Part shown: in pieces, positions 46,518 through 54,563 of the stretch
How positions within the stretch are numbered: the first letter of the stretch is position 1
How the letters are laid out: each line of letters starts with the position of its first letter
From: Tieghemostelium lacteum
Lineage: Eukaryota; Evosea; Eumycetozoa; Dictyosteliales; Raperosteliaceae
DNA length: 64,000 bases
Direction: 5' to 3'
Assembly: GCA_001606155.1 (NCBI GenBank)
Contig: LODT01000028.1
Coordinates: forward strand, 1,092,735-1,156,734
Made by a program: the position numbers and the translations under genes
The notes under the pieces: model-generated
The model's database searches: none
Told to the model about the DNA's origin: nothing
Seen by the model: the letters and a program-made list of their open reading frames with translations, nothing else

Positions 46518-47105
46518 ATGGATATACCTACTGATATAAATGATGTCGATTTATATGTAGATAATGCCCTACATTCTTTAAGTAAACATGTAAATTTGGG
46601 AATAGATTATAATTTAAGAGTAAACAAAATAATTAATAATAAAAAGACCCTAGTAGCGAATAAAGCTTCATTGGAGAAAAAAGCTACTAATCTTACCATC
46701 CTGAAAGAAAATATTAATGCATCTGTCAAGAAATACCTCGAGACCAGATTTGATGTGGAGGTTTATGAAGAAGCAATTGAACACCTAGAAGAAAAAGAAA
46801 GAAAGGAAAAAGAGGCAATTGAAATAAAAGAACTAATTGAGAGAGAAATGCTGCAAAAAAAAGAAAAATTAGATCGATTGAAGTTGCGTCAACAAACAGA
46901 AAAATTAAATCGAAAACAAAGTTTTCAGAGAAAATCTCAAATACAAGAAGAACAAGAAGAACAACAAGAAGAAGAACAAGAAGAACAAGAAGAACAAGAA
47001 GAAGAACAAGAAGAACAAGAACAAGAGCAAGAACAACAAAAACAAAAACAACAAAAACAAAAAAAAAATTCCAAAAAAAGAAGTAGCAAGAGAAGAAAGA
47101 GTTGA
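46518..47105 (+). CDS. Polinton coiled-coil protein, Glu/Gln-rich
   Basis: 195 residues. Residues 1-75 form a helical domain (VDLYVDNALHSLSKHVNLGI). The rest is a continuous charged helix with a long Glu/Gln run coded by GAA/CAA repeats and a very basic end (KKNSKKRSSKRRKS). No family is recognised. Its place between the replication genes and the virion block gives no clear hint. Confidence 0.55.
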   Translation: MDIPTDINDVDLYVDNALHSLSKHVNLGIDYNLRVNKIINNKKTLVANKASLEKKATNLTILKENINASVKKYLETRFDVEVYEEAIEHLEEKERKEKEAIEIKELIEREMLQKKEKLDRLKLRQQTEKLNRKQSFQRKSQIQEEQEEQQEEEQEEQEEQEEEQEEQEQEQEQQKQKQQKQKKNSKKRSSKRRKS

Positions 47106-47465
47106 TAAAGATAAGAGAGTCCATAAAAAGAAAGCTGATCCAGTAGATTCTAATGAAGAAAGAATGAAAAATGCTAATCCAAATAGTTCTTCAAGCTCCT
47201 CACAACACCTTGGTGTACATGTAGAGAAAGATATAGAAATGCAAGATATTAATCCTAATGCTTAATCATGTACCAAACAACACCACAATAAGAAAAAAAC
47301 TGAGAAAAAAAAAACAGATTTAAAAGACCTCTGGTAACTAATCATCCTTGGTAACCCACTGTAAATAGCGTAGAAAAAAAGAGATAAAAAAAATAAAGAT
47401 TTAAAAGATCACCCCTGTCAATATAGACTAAAAGATATAAAAATAGAAATTATTTTTAATATTAT
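47106..47465. other. Unassigned spacer inside the Polinton
   Basis: These 360 bases lie between the coiled-coil gene and the tiny membrane protein. The first 160 bases look coding-like (Lys, Asn and Ser rich), but I assign no gene. Confidence 0.4.
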
Positions 47466-47582
47466 ATGGACCCAGCAACTTTAACTCTAGTAATTGGTTT
47501 TTGTACTCTTTTTATTGAAAGATTATTTGAGTATAGTAAAAGAATTAGAAAATCCTCATGTTTTGGAGGAGATTATTTATGA
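47466..47582 (+). CDS. Polinton tiny membrane protein
   Basis: 38 residues starting MDPATLTLVIGFCTLFIERL, a single hydrophobic segment, followed by KRIRKSSCFGGDYL. Short proteins with one membrane helix followed by a basic K-K-S-x-C patch are common in large DNA viruses and their small relatives. The call rests on this shape only. The predicted topology is a short outside end with a basic inner tail. Confidence 0.5.
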   Translation: MDPATLTLVIGFCTLFIERLFEYSKRIRKSSCFGGDYL

Positions 47583-47657
47583 AAATGAATCTAAGGAAAA
47601 ATAAATTAATAATATCTATTGAACAATAAATATTATTTCATATATTAATTAATAAAA

Positions 47658-47683
47658 ACACTCCGACAAAATTGTCGGAGTGT
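47658..47683. terminator. Perfect palindrome between convergent Polinton genes
   Basis: ACACTCCGACAA and TTGTCGGAGTGT flank a central AA, giving 26 bases that are fully self-complementary. It lies 9 bases past the stop of the protease gene (minus strand) and 75 bases past the tiny membrane gene (plus strand). A transcription-end or RNA-processing hairpin serving both is the simplest reading, but this is inference. Confidence 0.5.
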
Positions 47684-47692
47684 CGGGAATAC

Positions 47693-49417
47693 TTAAATAA
47701 ACACAAAATTTTTTTTCATACCTTTTACAACTTTCTCAGATTTTCTAATCTCACTCCAACCAGTTGAATCTTTCCAATGATGACCATTATATCTATTTAA
47801 AAGAAATCTAATAGCATGCCAACCACAAGTACTTGTATTAACAGCTTGATCTAAAACTTTATTTATTTTAAACTTTAAATATTCATCAGGTTTGATTTTA
47901 TCAATTAAAACTTTAATTTGTCTCATAAAATCATCTGTAGGTGATCCACATAATGAATCATAATATTCAATTGATTTATCTTTATCAGTATCAATATATA
48001 CAGCTACCCAATGACTTCCTGGTTGGTTTGATTTATCTAAATTCATTATAAAAGACATCTTTTTATCAGGTTCTATATTTTCAATTTCATCTGCTGCAAA
48101 AACACCTTTAAATCCTTTAACATGATATGGTTTCATTATTTGATCAATTTGATAATCATACAAACCTTCTTTTGATCCATTACCATTTCCTGTTAATCTT
48201 TTTTCCTTCTCTTTCTCAAGTTCTTTTTTTCTATCAATCAAATCTTGTCTCTTCTCTTCAAGTTGTTTTCTTTTTTCTTTATTTTTCTCTCTTTGTAGAT
48301 CAGTACTAATTCTCACTACTTTATTTCCAATCATTAGAATTTCATGATTTAATCCTCCATCAGTAAATCCACTGGGTGGATTTACCAATTTTTTGGTTGG
48401 ATTTTCAGGAATAGTTTGACTGTTGGTTGTGGTGGTAGTTGTTGTTTTATTATTATTATTATCAGAAGGGAAATTATAATGAATACCTGCATTTTTTAGT
48501 TGTTGATCGATCATTGACTCTGAATCATTATCAAATACTGATGGTTTCTCTTTTTTAATCTTATTTGGATTAATTGGAAAGGAATTTGTGACCATACCTC
48601 TGTCATACTTTCCTAAAGGCTCCATTTCATGACTAACTGATATAGTTTTACCCAATAGTTTCTCAATCTTTTGATTTCTATTTATTTCTGATTCAACTCT
48701 CTTTTCTAAATATTCTGCTTTCTCCTCTATATATCTTTTTTCTTCCTCTGTTTTTGCTTTTGGTAACTCAATTCCAGTTAGTAATCCTTTTTTAGTTCGT
48801 AATTTATCAATTCTATGTTGACCATCTATTTCAGCTTTTTCTAATTCTCTATCTAATATTTCTCTTATTAAATCTCCCTGTTGTTTAGTAGTAGTTGTTA
48901 AACCACTTTCAATATGGTTAATTCTATCAATAACACTCTTTGCATCTTCACTTGATATTGTTGGTGGTTCATTAAAGAATAATTTATCGAATTCCTCTTT
49001 AGATACTTTTACTTTTTGTCCTTTTGATGTTGTGTATTCATAACTACCACCTTCTTCAATATCTGAATCTTCTTCTTCACTATCAACCTTATTGTTATTG
49101 TTATCCTCTTCTTGATCACTCTCCTCTTTAATAAGTGGTTGAAATCGTTTAGGTCTATCTACATCATCCTCATGTTTAATTGATGGTAAAGCTAAAAGTT
49201 TTAATTTTTCATTATCTTTTGTTAAATCTATAATCTTTTTACTTGCATCATTCTCTAAATCTCTTTGTTTATTTAATAATAACTCTTTAAATCTAGAATC
49301 TTGTATTGATTTAATCAATTCGTGGTTAGGTGATAGTGTTGAAGAAGAGGACTCAACTTGTATTGTTGGTCTTTTATTATTCATTGCCAATGCATCATTA
49401 ATCAATTTTTTTATCAA
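47693..49417 (-). CDS. Polinton adenain/Ulp1-type cysteine protease
   Basis: 574 residues. The first 400 are charged and mostly helical with low-complexity stretches. The C-terminal 150 hold the protease: GSHWVAVYIDTD (catalytic His), SIEYYDSLCG (Asp partner) and DQAVNTSTCGWHAIRFLLN (oxyanion Gln and catalytic Cys). This order is that of adenovirus protease and SUMO proteases. In Polintons it is thought to mature virion proteins. It belongs to the core set and sits at the start of the virion block, on the opposite strand to most of it. Confidence 0.88.
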   Translation of the reverse strand: MIKKLINDALAMNNKRPTIQVESSSSTLSPNHELIKSIQDSRFKELLLNKQRDLENDASKKIIDLTKDNEKLKLLALPSIKHEDDVDRPKRFQPLIKEESDQEEDNNNNKVDSEEEDSDIEEGGSYEYTTSKGQKVKVSKEEFDKLFFNEPPTISSEDAKSVIDRINHIESGLTTTTKQQGDLIREILDRELEKAEIDGQHRIDKLRTKKGLLTGIELPKAKTEEEKRYIEEKAEYLEKRVESEINRNQKIEKLLGKTISVSHEMEPLGKYDRGMVTNSFPINPNKIKKEKPSVFDNDSESMIDQQLKNAGIHYNFPSDNNNNKTTTTTTTNSQTIPENPTKKLVNPPSGFTDGGLNHEILMIGNKVVRISTDLQREKNKEKRKQLEEKRQDLIDRKKELEKEKEKRLTGNGNGSKEGLYDYQIDQIMKPYHVKGFKGVFAADEIENIEPDKKMSFIMNLDKSNQPGSHWVAVYIDTDKDKSIEYYDSLCGSPTDDFMRQIKVLIDKIKPDEYLKFKINKVLDQAVNTSTCGWHAIRFLLNRYNGHHWKDSTGWSEIRKSEKVVKGMKKNFVFI

Positions 49418-49606
49418 TTCAATATCAGTTTTCCTTGATCTTAAATATATTCTCTTTTTACCCTTTTTTACATATCTCTTTCCTTTTTTTGTTGAAAATA
49501 ATCTTTTTGGTCTGTATTTTTTTATTTTGTTTTATTTTCTTTTTACCATTACCAATGGTACCAGTCATCTTTATATAATAATTATCAATATTATATAATG
49601 TATACT

Positions 49607-50068
49607 TTAAAATTTTGTCAACAAATTTCTTTTTAAAATTTCAGATTTAGAATTCATGTTATACGAATTATGTATTGGTTTTAAAACTTCTTGTTCCACT
49701 AGATTACGTGGAATAGGATTTGTTTCTTTAACAGGTAAGGGATCCTCATCAATAACTTCTTTTTTATGATTTTTTTTAGAAAATAGATCCATCATCTGTT
49801 CCATTTTTTTATTTAAATTATCCAATTCTTTTTTATTTTGATCAACGATTATCTTTTTGGTTTTAGGTTTAACAGGAGCCTTTTGAACAGCACTTTTTTT
49901 AATTTTAATTGGAGCAGGTTTTGGAGGTGGAATTTCAATTTCCTCTTCCATTTCTAATTCATCCTCATCATCAGAGGAATCACTATCATAAATAATATAT
50001 TGACTTTTCTTAGCTTCTCTAGCTTTAATTAAATTTTGTGCAGATGTTTTAGATCTTCCGTCTGACAT
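49607..50068 (-). CDS. Polinton Lys/Pro-rich acidic-basic protein, unknown
   Basis: 153 residues. After a start MSDGRSKTSAQNLIKAREAK comes an acidic run (DSDSSDDEDELEMEEEIEI), then a Pro/Lys section (PPPKPAPIKIKKSAVQKAP). A short helix LDNLNKKMEQMMDLFSKKN and a polar tail follow. No family is recognised. It starts 38 bases from the penton-like gene in the opposite direction, so the two share an upstream region. Virion or scaffold-type roles are possible but unsupported. Confidence 0.55.
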   Translation of the reverse strand: MSDGRSKTSAQNLIKAREAKKSQYIIYDSDSSDDEDELEMEEEIEIPPPKPAPIKIKKSAVQKAPVKPKTKKIIVDQNKKELDNLNKKMEQMMDLFSKKNHKKEVIDEDPLPVKETNPIPRNLVEQEVLKPIHNSYNMNSKSEILKRNLLTKF

Positions 50069-50106
50069 TTGTATTATTATATTTATAATATTATATTATA
50101 TAAAGA

Positions 50107-50943
50107 ATGTCTTTAATAACACACAAAAAGATATATTACATCAATTCACATAATAGAACCAATGGTACTAATTCTCATTTCACTACTAATATAGTATTTT
50201 ATCCTCAAGATAAATTTGATAGAGTAGTATTATTACAGGCAACAATTCCAAAATCATTTTATACAGTTAGAAGAAATTTAAATACATTTACTTTAACAGA
50301 AGGATTACAGAGTTCAACCATTACAATTCCAATTGGAAATTATAGTAGAAAATCATTACAAGATACATTACAAACTTTACTTAATCAATCATCACCAAAT
50401 AACATTATCTATTCTATCAATTGGCCGAACAGTAAACAACCAAATACAGGTAAATATACATTCACATGTTCAAATGTTAATAATATACAACCTATATTTA
50501 CATTCACAGATAAATTATTTAGACAATTAGGTTTTAATGAGAATACTTCAAATCAATTTAATAATTATATTTTAGAATCAACTAATGTTATTAATCTTCA
50601 ATCAGATAGTGTAATTTATATTCACTCAGATATTTGTACAAATGGAGTTGATGATGTTTTACAAGAGATCTATACAAGTGCAGGTAATCCAGATTTTTCA
50701 AATATTCATTGGGAGAATTATGATGTAGAAAGTTATAGTAAACAATTGGTTTCAGGTACTAATACCACATTCACTATTTATTTAGCTGATCAAGATGGTA
50801 ATGAAATAAATTTAAATGGAGTAAATATGAATTTGACATTGATGCTATACAAACATAACGACATTTCTCAATTGACTAGAGGATACATTAATTATCGTTT
50901 GGAAAAAGATAACGAAACCATAAGTATAGATGATCAAATATAA
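50107..50943 (+). CDS. Polinton penton-like minor capsid protein
   Basis: 278 residues, rich in beta strands, starting THKKIYYINSHNRTNGTNSH. The stretch VVLLQATIPKSFYTV is characteristic of Polinton minor capsid proteins, which have a single jelly-roll and sit at the vertices. Position directly before the major capsid gene agrees with this. The call is by pattern and context; no structure comparison was possible. Confidence 0.75.
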   Translation: MSLITHKKIYYINSHNRTNGTNSHFTTNIVFYPQDKFDRVVLLQATIPKSFYTVRRNLNTFTLTEGLQSSTITIPIGNYSRKSLQDTLQTLLNQSSPNNIIYSINWPNSKQPNTGKYTFTCSNVNNIQPIFTFTDKLFRQLGFNENTSNQFNNYILESTNVINLQSDSVIYIHSDICTNGVDDVLQEIYTSAGNPDFSNIHWENYDVESYSKQLVSGTNTTFTIYLADQDGNEINLNGVNMNLTLMLYKHNDISQLTRGYINYRLEKDNETISIDDQI

Positions 50944-50980
50944 TATTTTAATATAATAATAATATAATAAAACAATAAAA

Positions 50981-52333
50981 ATGGAACAAGTAGTAAGTAA
51001 AGAATTGGATTACAGACCATTATTGGTTTCTGAACCAGAATATGAATTTACAAGATTGTATCCACAATCGGGTACAACATCAACAACAGTAGCTAATGGT
51101 GGAAATGAAACAATATTTGAAATTCCTCCAACTAAAGCATTTAATTTTGCTAAATCATGGTTTCAATTTCAATTTATTTTACCATCAACAGCTGCATTAA
51201 TTGGATTTGCTTATGCAGATTTTACACCTTTTTTTAGACAAATTCAAGTTTATACAAAAGGAGGTTTAAATTTAATGGACCATTCTAATTATAATTTGCA
51301 TTCTAAAATGGTAACTAAAATAAAAAAATCAATAGTTGAAACTATGAACTCTTATAATACTGCACAGTATACATCCTTACAAAGTTATACTCCTTGTTAT
51401 TCTAGTAATAATTTACCAGGAGTTAATGGTGCTGCTCCTACATTTAATAAGAGATATGATAATACCTCTCCAGATAAAGCATACACAGAACCAGCATATT
51501 TAATTTCAGGTTCAACAGCAGCAAATCCAGTAATTTTAAATGTTACAATTCCATTTAGTGAACTCTACGAGTCAATTTTATCTGTTGATAAAGACATAAT
51601 GCTAAATGAAACCTTGCAAGTGAGATTTGTGTGGGATAGTTTATCGAATATAGGATTTGGTGCAACTGCTATTACTAATCCTACTGGTGGTGCAGCTGCA
51701 TTAGCATTACCTGTTTCGAATAATGTTAATAACATGGAAATTCATTTGGCAATTGAAAAGAATATAGATGTTGTGAATAATCTTCAACAAAAAATTTCAA
51801 GTTCAGAAGGTTTTTCATTAATGATTCCATATTGTTTCTATAACCAAACATTATTAACTGGTACAAATCAATCAGTAACTTTAAGAATTAATAGACAAAA
51901 TGGTATGACATTGGAAAGAATTTATCACAGTTTATTTGCACCTTCAGCTGTATATACTGCTATATATAATAATAATCAAGCTAGTACTGGATTGGATCAT
52001 TTCTATACCAATTTGAATAACAATAGATTAACTCAATACGATCTTTATCCTTCACAATTGGATGATTATAAAATTTTAAGACCAATTCTATTAAATTCCA
52101 CAGTCCAAACTCCAAATATTCATTATTATAATTGGTGTTGGGTTGAGGAATTTGGTGATGGATCATTTGATTATAATCCTGATAATGTGGTTTCAGGTAT
52201 TGATTTAAATTTAGGTGAACAGAAATGGGATTTTGTTGCATTTTTGAATCCTGCATCCAATCTAACTCATCAATCTACTATTGTTTGTAAAAGAAAATTA
52301 GTTATTACTGGTAATGGATTAGTTTTAATATAA
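50981..52333 (+). CDS. Polinton major capsid protein (double jelly-roll)
   Basis: 450 residues, mostly beta-strand. The N-terminal part reads FEIPPTKAFNFAKSWFQFQF followed by YADFTPFFRQIQVYTKGG. This is like the first strands and the conserved 'I..v.l.t..G..l' segment of double jelly-roll capsid proteins in Polintons and virophages. It starts 37 bases after the penton-like gene and is followed at once by three more virion-type genes. The size is at the small end for the family. Confidence 0.82.
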   Translation: MEQVVSKELDYRPLLVSEPEYEFTRLYPQSGTTSTTVANGGNETIFEIPPTKAFNFAKSWFQFQFILPSTAALIGFAYADFTPFFRQIQVYTKGGLNLMDHSNYNLHSKMVTKIKKSIVETMNSYNTAQYTSLQSYTPCYSSNNLPGVNGAAPTFNKRYDNTSPDKAYTEPAYLISGSTAANPVILNVTIPFSELYESILSVDKDIMLNETLQVRFVWDSLSNIGFGATAITNPTGGAAALALPVSNNVNNMEIHLAIEKNIDVVNNLQQKISSSEGFSLMIPYCFYNQTLLTGTNQSVTLRINRQNGMTLERIYHSLFAPSAVYTAIYNNNQASTGLDHFYTNLNNNRLTQYDLYPSQLDDYKILRPILLNSTVQTPNIHYYNWCWVEEFGDGSFDYNPDNVVSGIDLNLGEQKWDFVAFLNPASNLTHQSTIVCKRKLVITGNGLVLI

Positions 52334-52352
52334 TCTATTATTAATATATAAA

Positions 52353-52727
52353 ATGACAAGTTTCCAATTAAATTCAAATTCCATAATAAAAACTGTAATG
52401 GTCAATGGTGTGATTCCTGCAAATGGAAAACTGTATTTCCCAATTAATAATGTTAATTTCGTTCCTGATTTGATATCTCTAAAATATTTTTCTGTAACTG
52501 GAACAATAGGTGTTGGTTTAGTTCCTGTTATTAGAAGCTCTTTAATTAGTGATAATTATTTATGTACATTCAATGCCTATTCCAGTCAACAAGTGGATTT
52601 TAAATTTATGAATAAAAGTAACTCTATGATACAAGGTCAATATTACTTTGAATGTGTTGATCAAAATAATGTTCCTCTTGATGAGAATATAGATATTGCA
52701 TTGACAATTGAATTTATCAAATATTAA
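52353..52727 (+). CDS. Polinton small beta-rich protein, unknown
   Basis: 124 residues with alternating hydrophobic strands (KTVMVNGVIPANGKLYFPIN; LISLKYFSVTGTIGVGLVPV). It starts 19 bases after the major capsid stop, behind AATATATAAA. No family is recognised; placement suggests a minor virion component. Confidence 0.6.
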   Translation: MTSFQLNSNSIIKTVMVNGVIPANGKLYFPINNVNFVPDLISLKYFSVTGTIGVGLVPVIRSSLISDNYLCTFNAYSSQQVDFKFMNKSNSMIQGQYYFECVDQNNVPLDENIDIALTIEFIKY

Positions 52728-52745
52728 TCATAATATATAAATAAT

Positions 52746-53531
52746 ATGATTAAAGCAAAAAAAATTAATGATGTTAAAGTTGATCCAATTAAAATACCTC
52801 CAAAGCCTAAACATATTTTAGGGTCTGACTTGTTTGATCAAGTGAGTGCAAATATATTAATTTGTGCTCCAAAAAATAGTGGTAAAACTGTAGTAGTGAA
52901 AAAGATACTTGATGAATGTGCAGATAAAAATACAAAGGTTATTATATTTTGTGGTACTGTGAATAATGATGCATCATGGATACAAATTAGAAATGATTTA
53001 GAAAAAAGAAATATTGAATATTTTGCATACACAAGCATATTTAATGAAAAGGTAAATATAATTGATTCAATTATTCAAAAATTGCAAGTTGATGAGAAAC
53101 AAAATGAACAAGTTATAAATCGGAAAGTGATTTTAACTGATGGTGGAGAAAAAAAAATAAAAAAATCTAAATTTGCTTCACCTGATTTCATTTTTATTTT
53201 TGATGATATATCAAATGAGTTAAAAGACCCAGCAATACCAAAATTAATGAAGATTCATAGACATTTTAGCTCTAAAATTATCATTAGTACTCAATCATGG
53301 AAAGATACATCATCTAGTATTAGAAAAGGAAATTTAGATTATGTTCTTTTATTTAAAAACATTAATGATGAGACTTTAAAAACAATCTATGAAGAATTAT
53401 CAATAACTATTCCTTTTAGGATGTTTAATGAACTGTATCATGATGCAACAAAAGAAAAATATCATTTCTTTTACATTGATAGAAATGGTTTCTTTAGGAA
53501 AGATTTTAATATAGAATATACAAATGAATAA
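52746..53531 (+). CDS. Polinton A32-like (FtsK/HerA) packaging ATPase
   Basis: 261 residues. Walker A is ILICAPKNSGKTVVVKKIL (about 36-55) and Walker B is DFIFIFDDISNEL (about 139-150). A sensor-type stretch KIIISTQSWKDTSS lies near 180. This matches the genome-packaging ATPases shared by Polintons, virophages and large DNA viruses. It follows the small beta-rich gene after 18 bases. Confidence 0.88.
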   Translation: MIKAKKINDVKVDPIKIPPKPKHILGSDLFDQVSANILICAPKNSGKTVVVKKILDECADKNTKVIIFCGTVNNDASWIQIRNDLEKRNIEYFAYTSIFNEKVNIIDSIIQKLQVDEKQNEQVINRKVILTDGGEKKIKKSKFASPDFIFIFDDISNELKDPAIPKLMKIHRHFSSKIIISTQSWKDTSSSIRKGNLDYVLLFKNINDETLKTIYEELSITIPFRMFNELYHDATKEKYHFFYIDRNGFFRKDFNIEYTNE

Positions 53532-53559
53532 TAATTTATTTTGATAATATATATATAAA

Positions 53560-53940
53560 ATGTTAAAAATGGGAAAGGCAAGTCCTGTTCTTCATTCAAG
53601 AGCAGCATTGCAAGATGCATATCAATCAGGAGGTATGGTTAGTTCATTTGGAGGTCCCAACATGCAAACAAGTTTAGGAGGGCAACAAGGTGATGGTGTT
53701 TTGGATTGGTTAAAGAAAGCTAATAATTATCTCAAAGATAAAAAGATTATTTCATCTGTAGCAAGAGTATTAGGTTCAGCAGGTGTTCCTGTTGCTGGAA
53801 CAGTTGCAGATGTTGCAGGTAAACTTGGTTATGGTGGTGCTAAACCAAAAAAGAAAGGTTTTGGTAAAAAGAAACAAAAAGGAGGTACAAGTTATGGCAT
53901 TAATGGTGGTGCTAAAAAGGGTAGACCAAAGAAGAAATAA
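53560..53940 (+). CDS. Polinton basic, Gly-rich virion-type protein
   Basis: 126 residues. The middle (VLDWLKKANNYLKDKKIISS then VARVLGSAG) forms an amphipathic helix. The C-terminus is very basic with repeated Gly-Lys groups (KPKKKGFGKKKQKGG). Similar small proteins in adenovirus-like and Polinton-like genomes are thought to bind DNA or disturb membranes from within the particle. The call is by composition and place. TATATATATAAA lies just before the ATG. Confidence 0.55.
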   Translation: MLKMGKASPVLHSRAALQDAYQSGGMVSSFGGPNMQTSLGGQQGDGVLDWLKKANNYLKDKKIISSVARVLGSAGVPVAGTVADVAGKLGYGGAKPKKKGFGKKKQKGGTSYGINGGAKKGRPKKK

Positions 53941-53967
53941 TATTAAATTTTTATAAAAAATTAATAT

Positions 53968-54498
53968 TTAAAATTTTACATTCTTGATTTTTAAAATTTT
54001 ATAGTCCTGATTAGAACAGGTCAGCTTACTTATATCATTATCTATTTGTAACTTCATTTTTTCCACATTTTCAAGAGCTAATAATTTTACTTCATTAATT
54101 AAATCTTCCTTGTTTTTAATTTTAATTAGATATTTTTCATTTTCCCATTTTAATTTATGATATTTATTTTTAATCTCTTCTATTTTCTCACATAGTTTTT
54201 TGTAAGCAATTAACATATTTTTACTATTTTGATTGAATTTTATTATTTCTTGTTTGAATTTTTCATTTTTTTTAAAATATTTGATAATGATACCACTATT
54301 TACAGTGTATTCAACAATGTTTATTAATTCCATATCTTCGTAATTAATCTCAATAGCCCAATGTTTTTCATGATACATATCACTTATCTCTTTGACCATT
54401 AACAATTTGAAAGAACTTCTAAAATTTTCTTCAAGATCTTCAATAATCTCAGGATAATCTTTAAATACTTGTTTGTAATCTAACACTGCTTCTTCCAT
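53968..54498 (-). CDS. Polinton coiled-coil protein, unknown
   Basis: 176 residues. An N-terminal mixed region (residues 1-75, including HEKHWAIEINYEDMELINIV) is followed by a helical tail rich in Lys and Glu. No family is recognised. It is divergent from the fibre-like gene, with 65 AT-rich bases between them and a TATATATAAAAA string before its ATG. Confidence 0.55.
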   Translation of the reverse strand: MEEAVLDYKQVFKDYPEIIEDLEENFRSSFKLLMVKEISDMYHEKHWAIEINYEDMELINIVEYTVNSGIIIKYFKKNEKFKQEIIKFNQNSKNMLIAYKKLCEKIEEIKNKYHKLKWENEKYLIKIKNKEDLINEVKLLALENVEKMKLQIDNDISKLTCSNQDYKILKIKNVKF

Positions 54499-54563
54499 TT
54501 TTATATATATTAATAAATTATTTTTTCATTTATACTAATTTATACTAATTATTATATATAAAA

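Noticed and set aside
46726-47124. 132-codon minus-strand Leu/Val/Phe-rich frame as a membrane protein
   Set aside because: It is the antisense of the GAA/CAA repeats of the coiled-coil gene; the hydrophobic look comes from TTC/TTG repeats.
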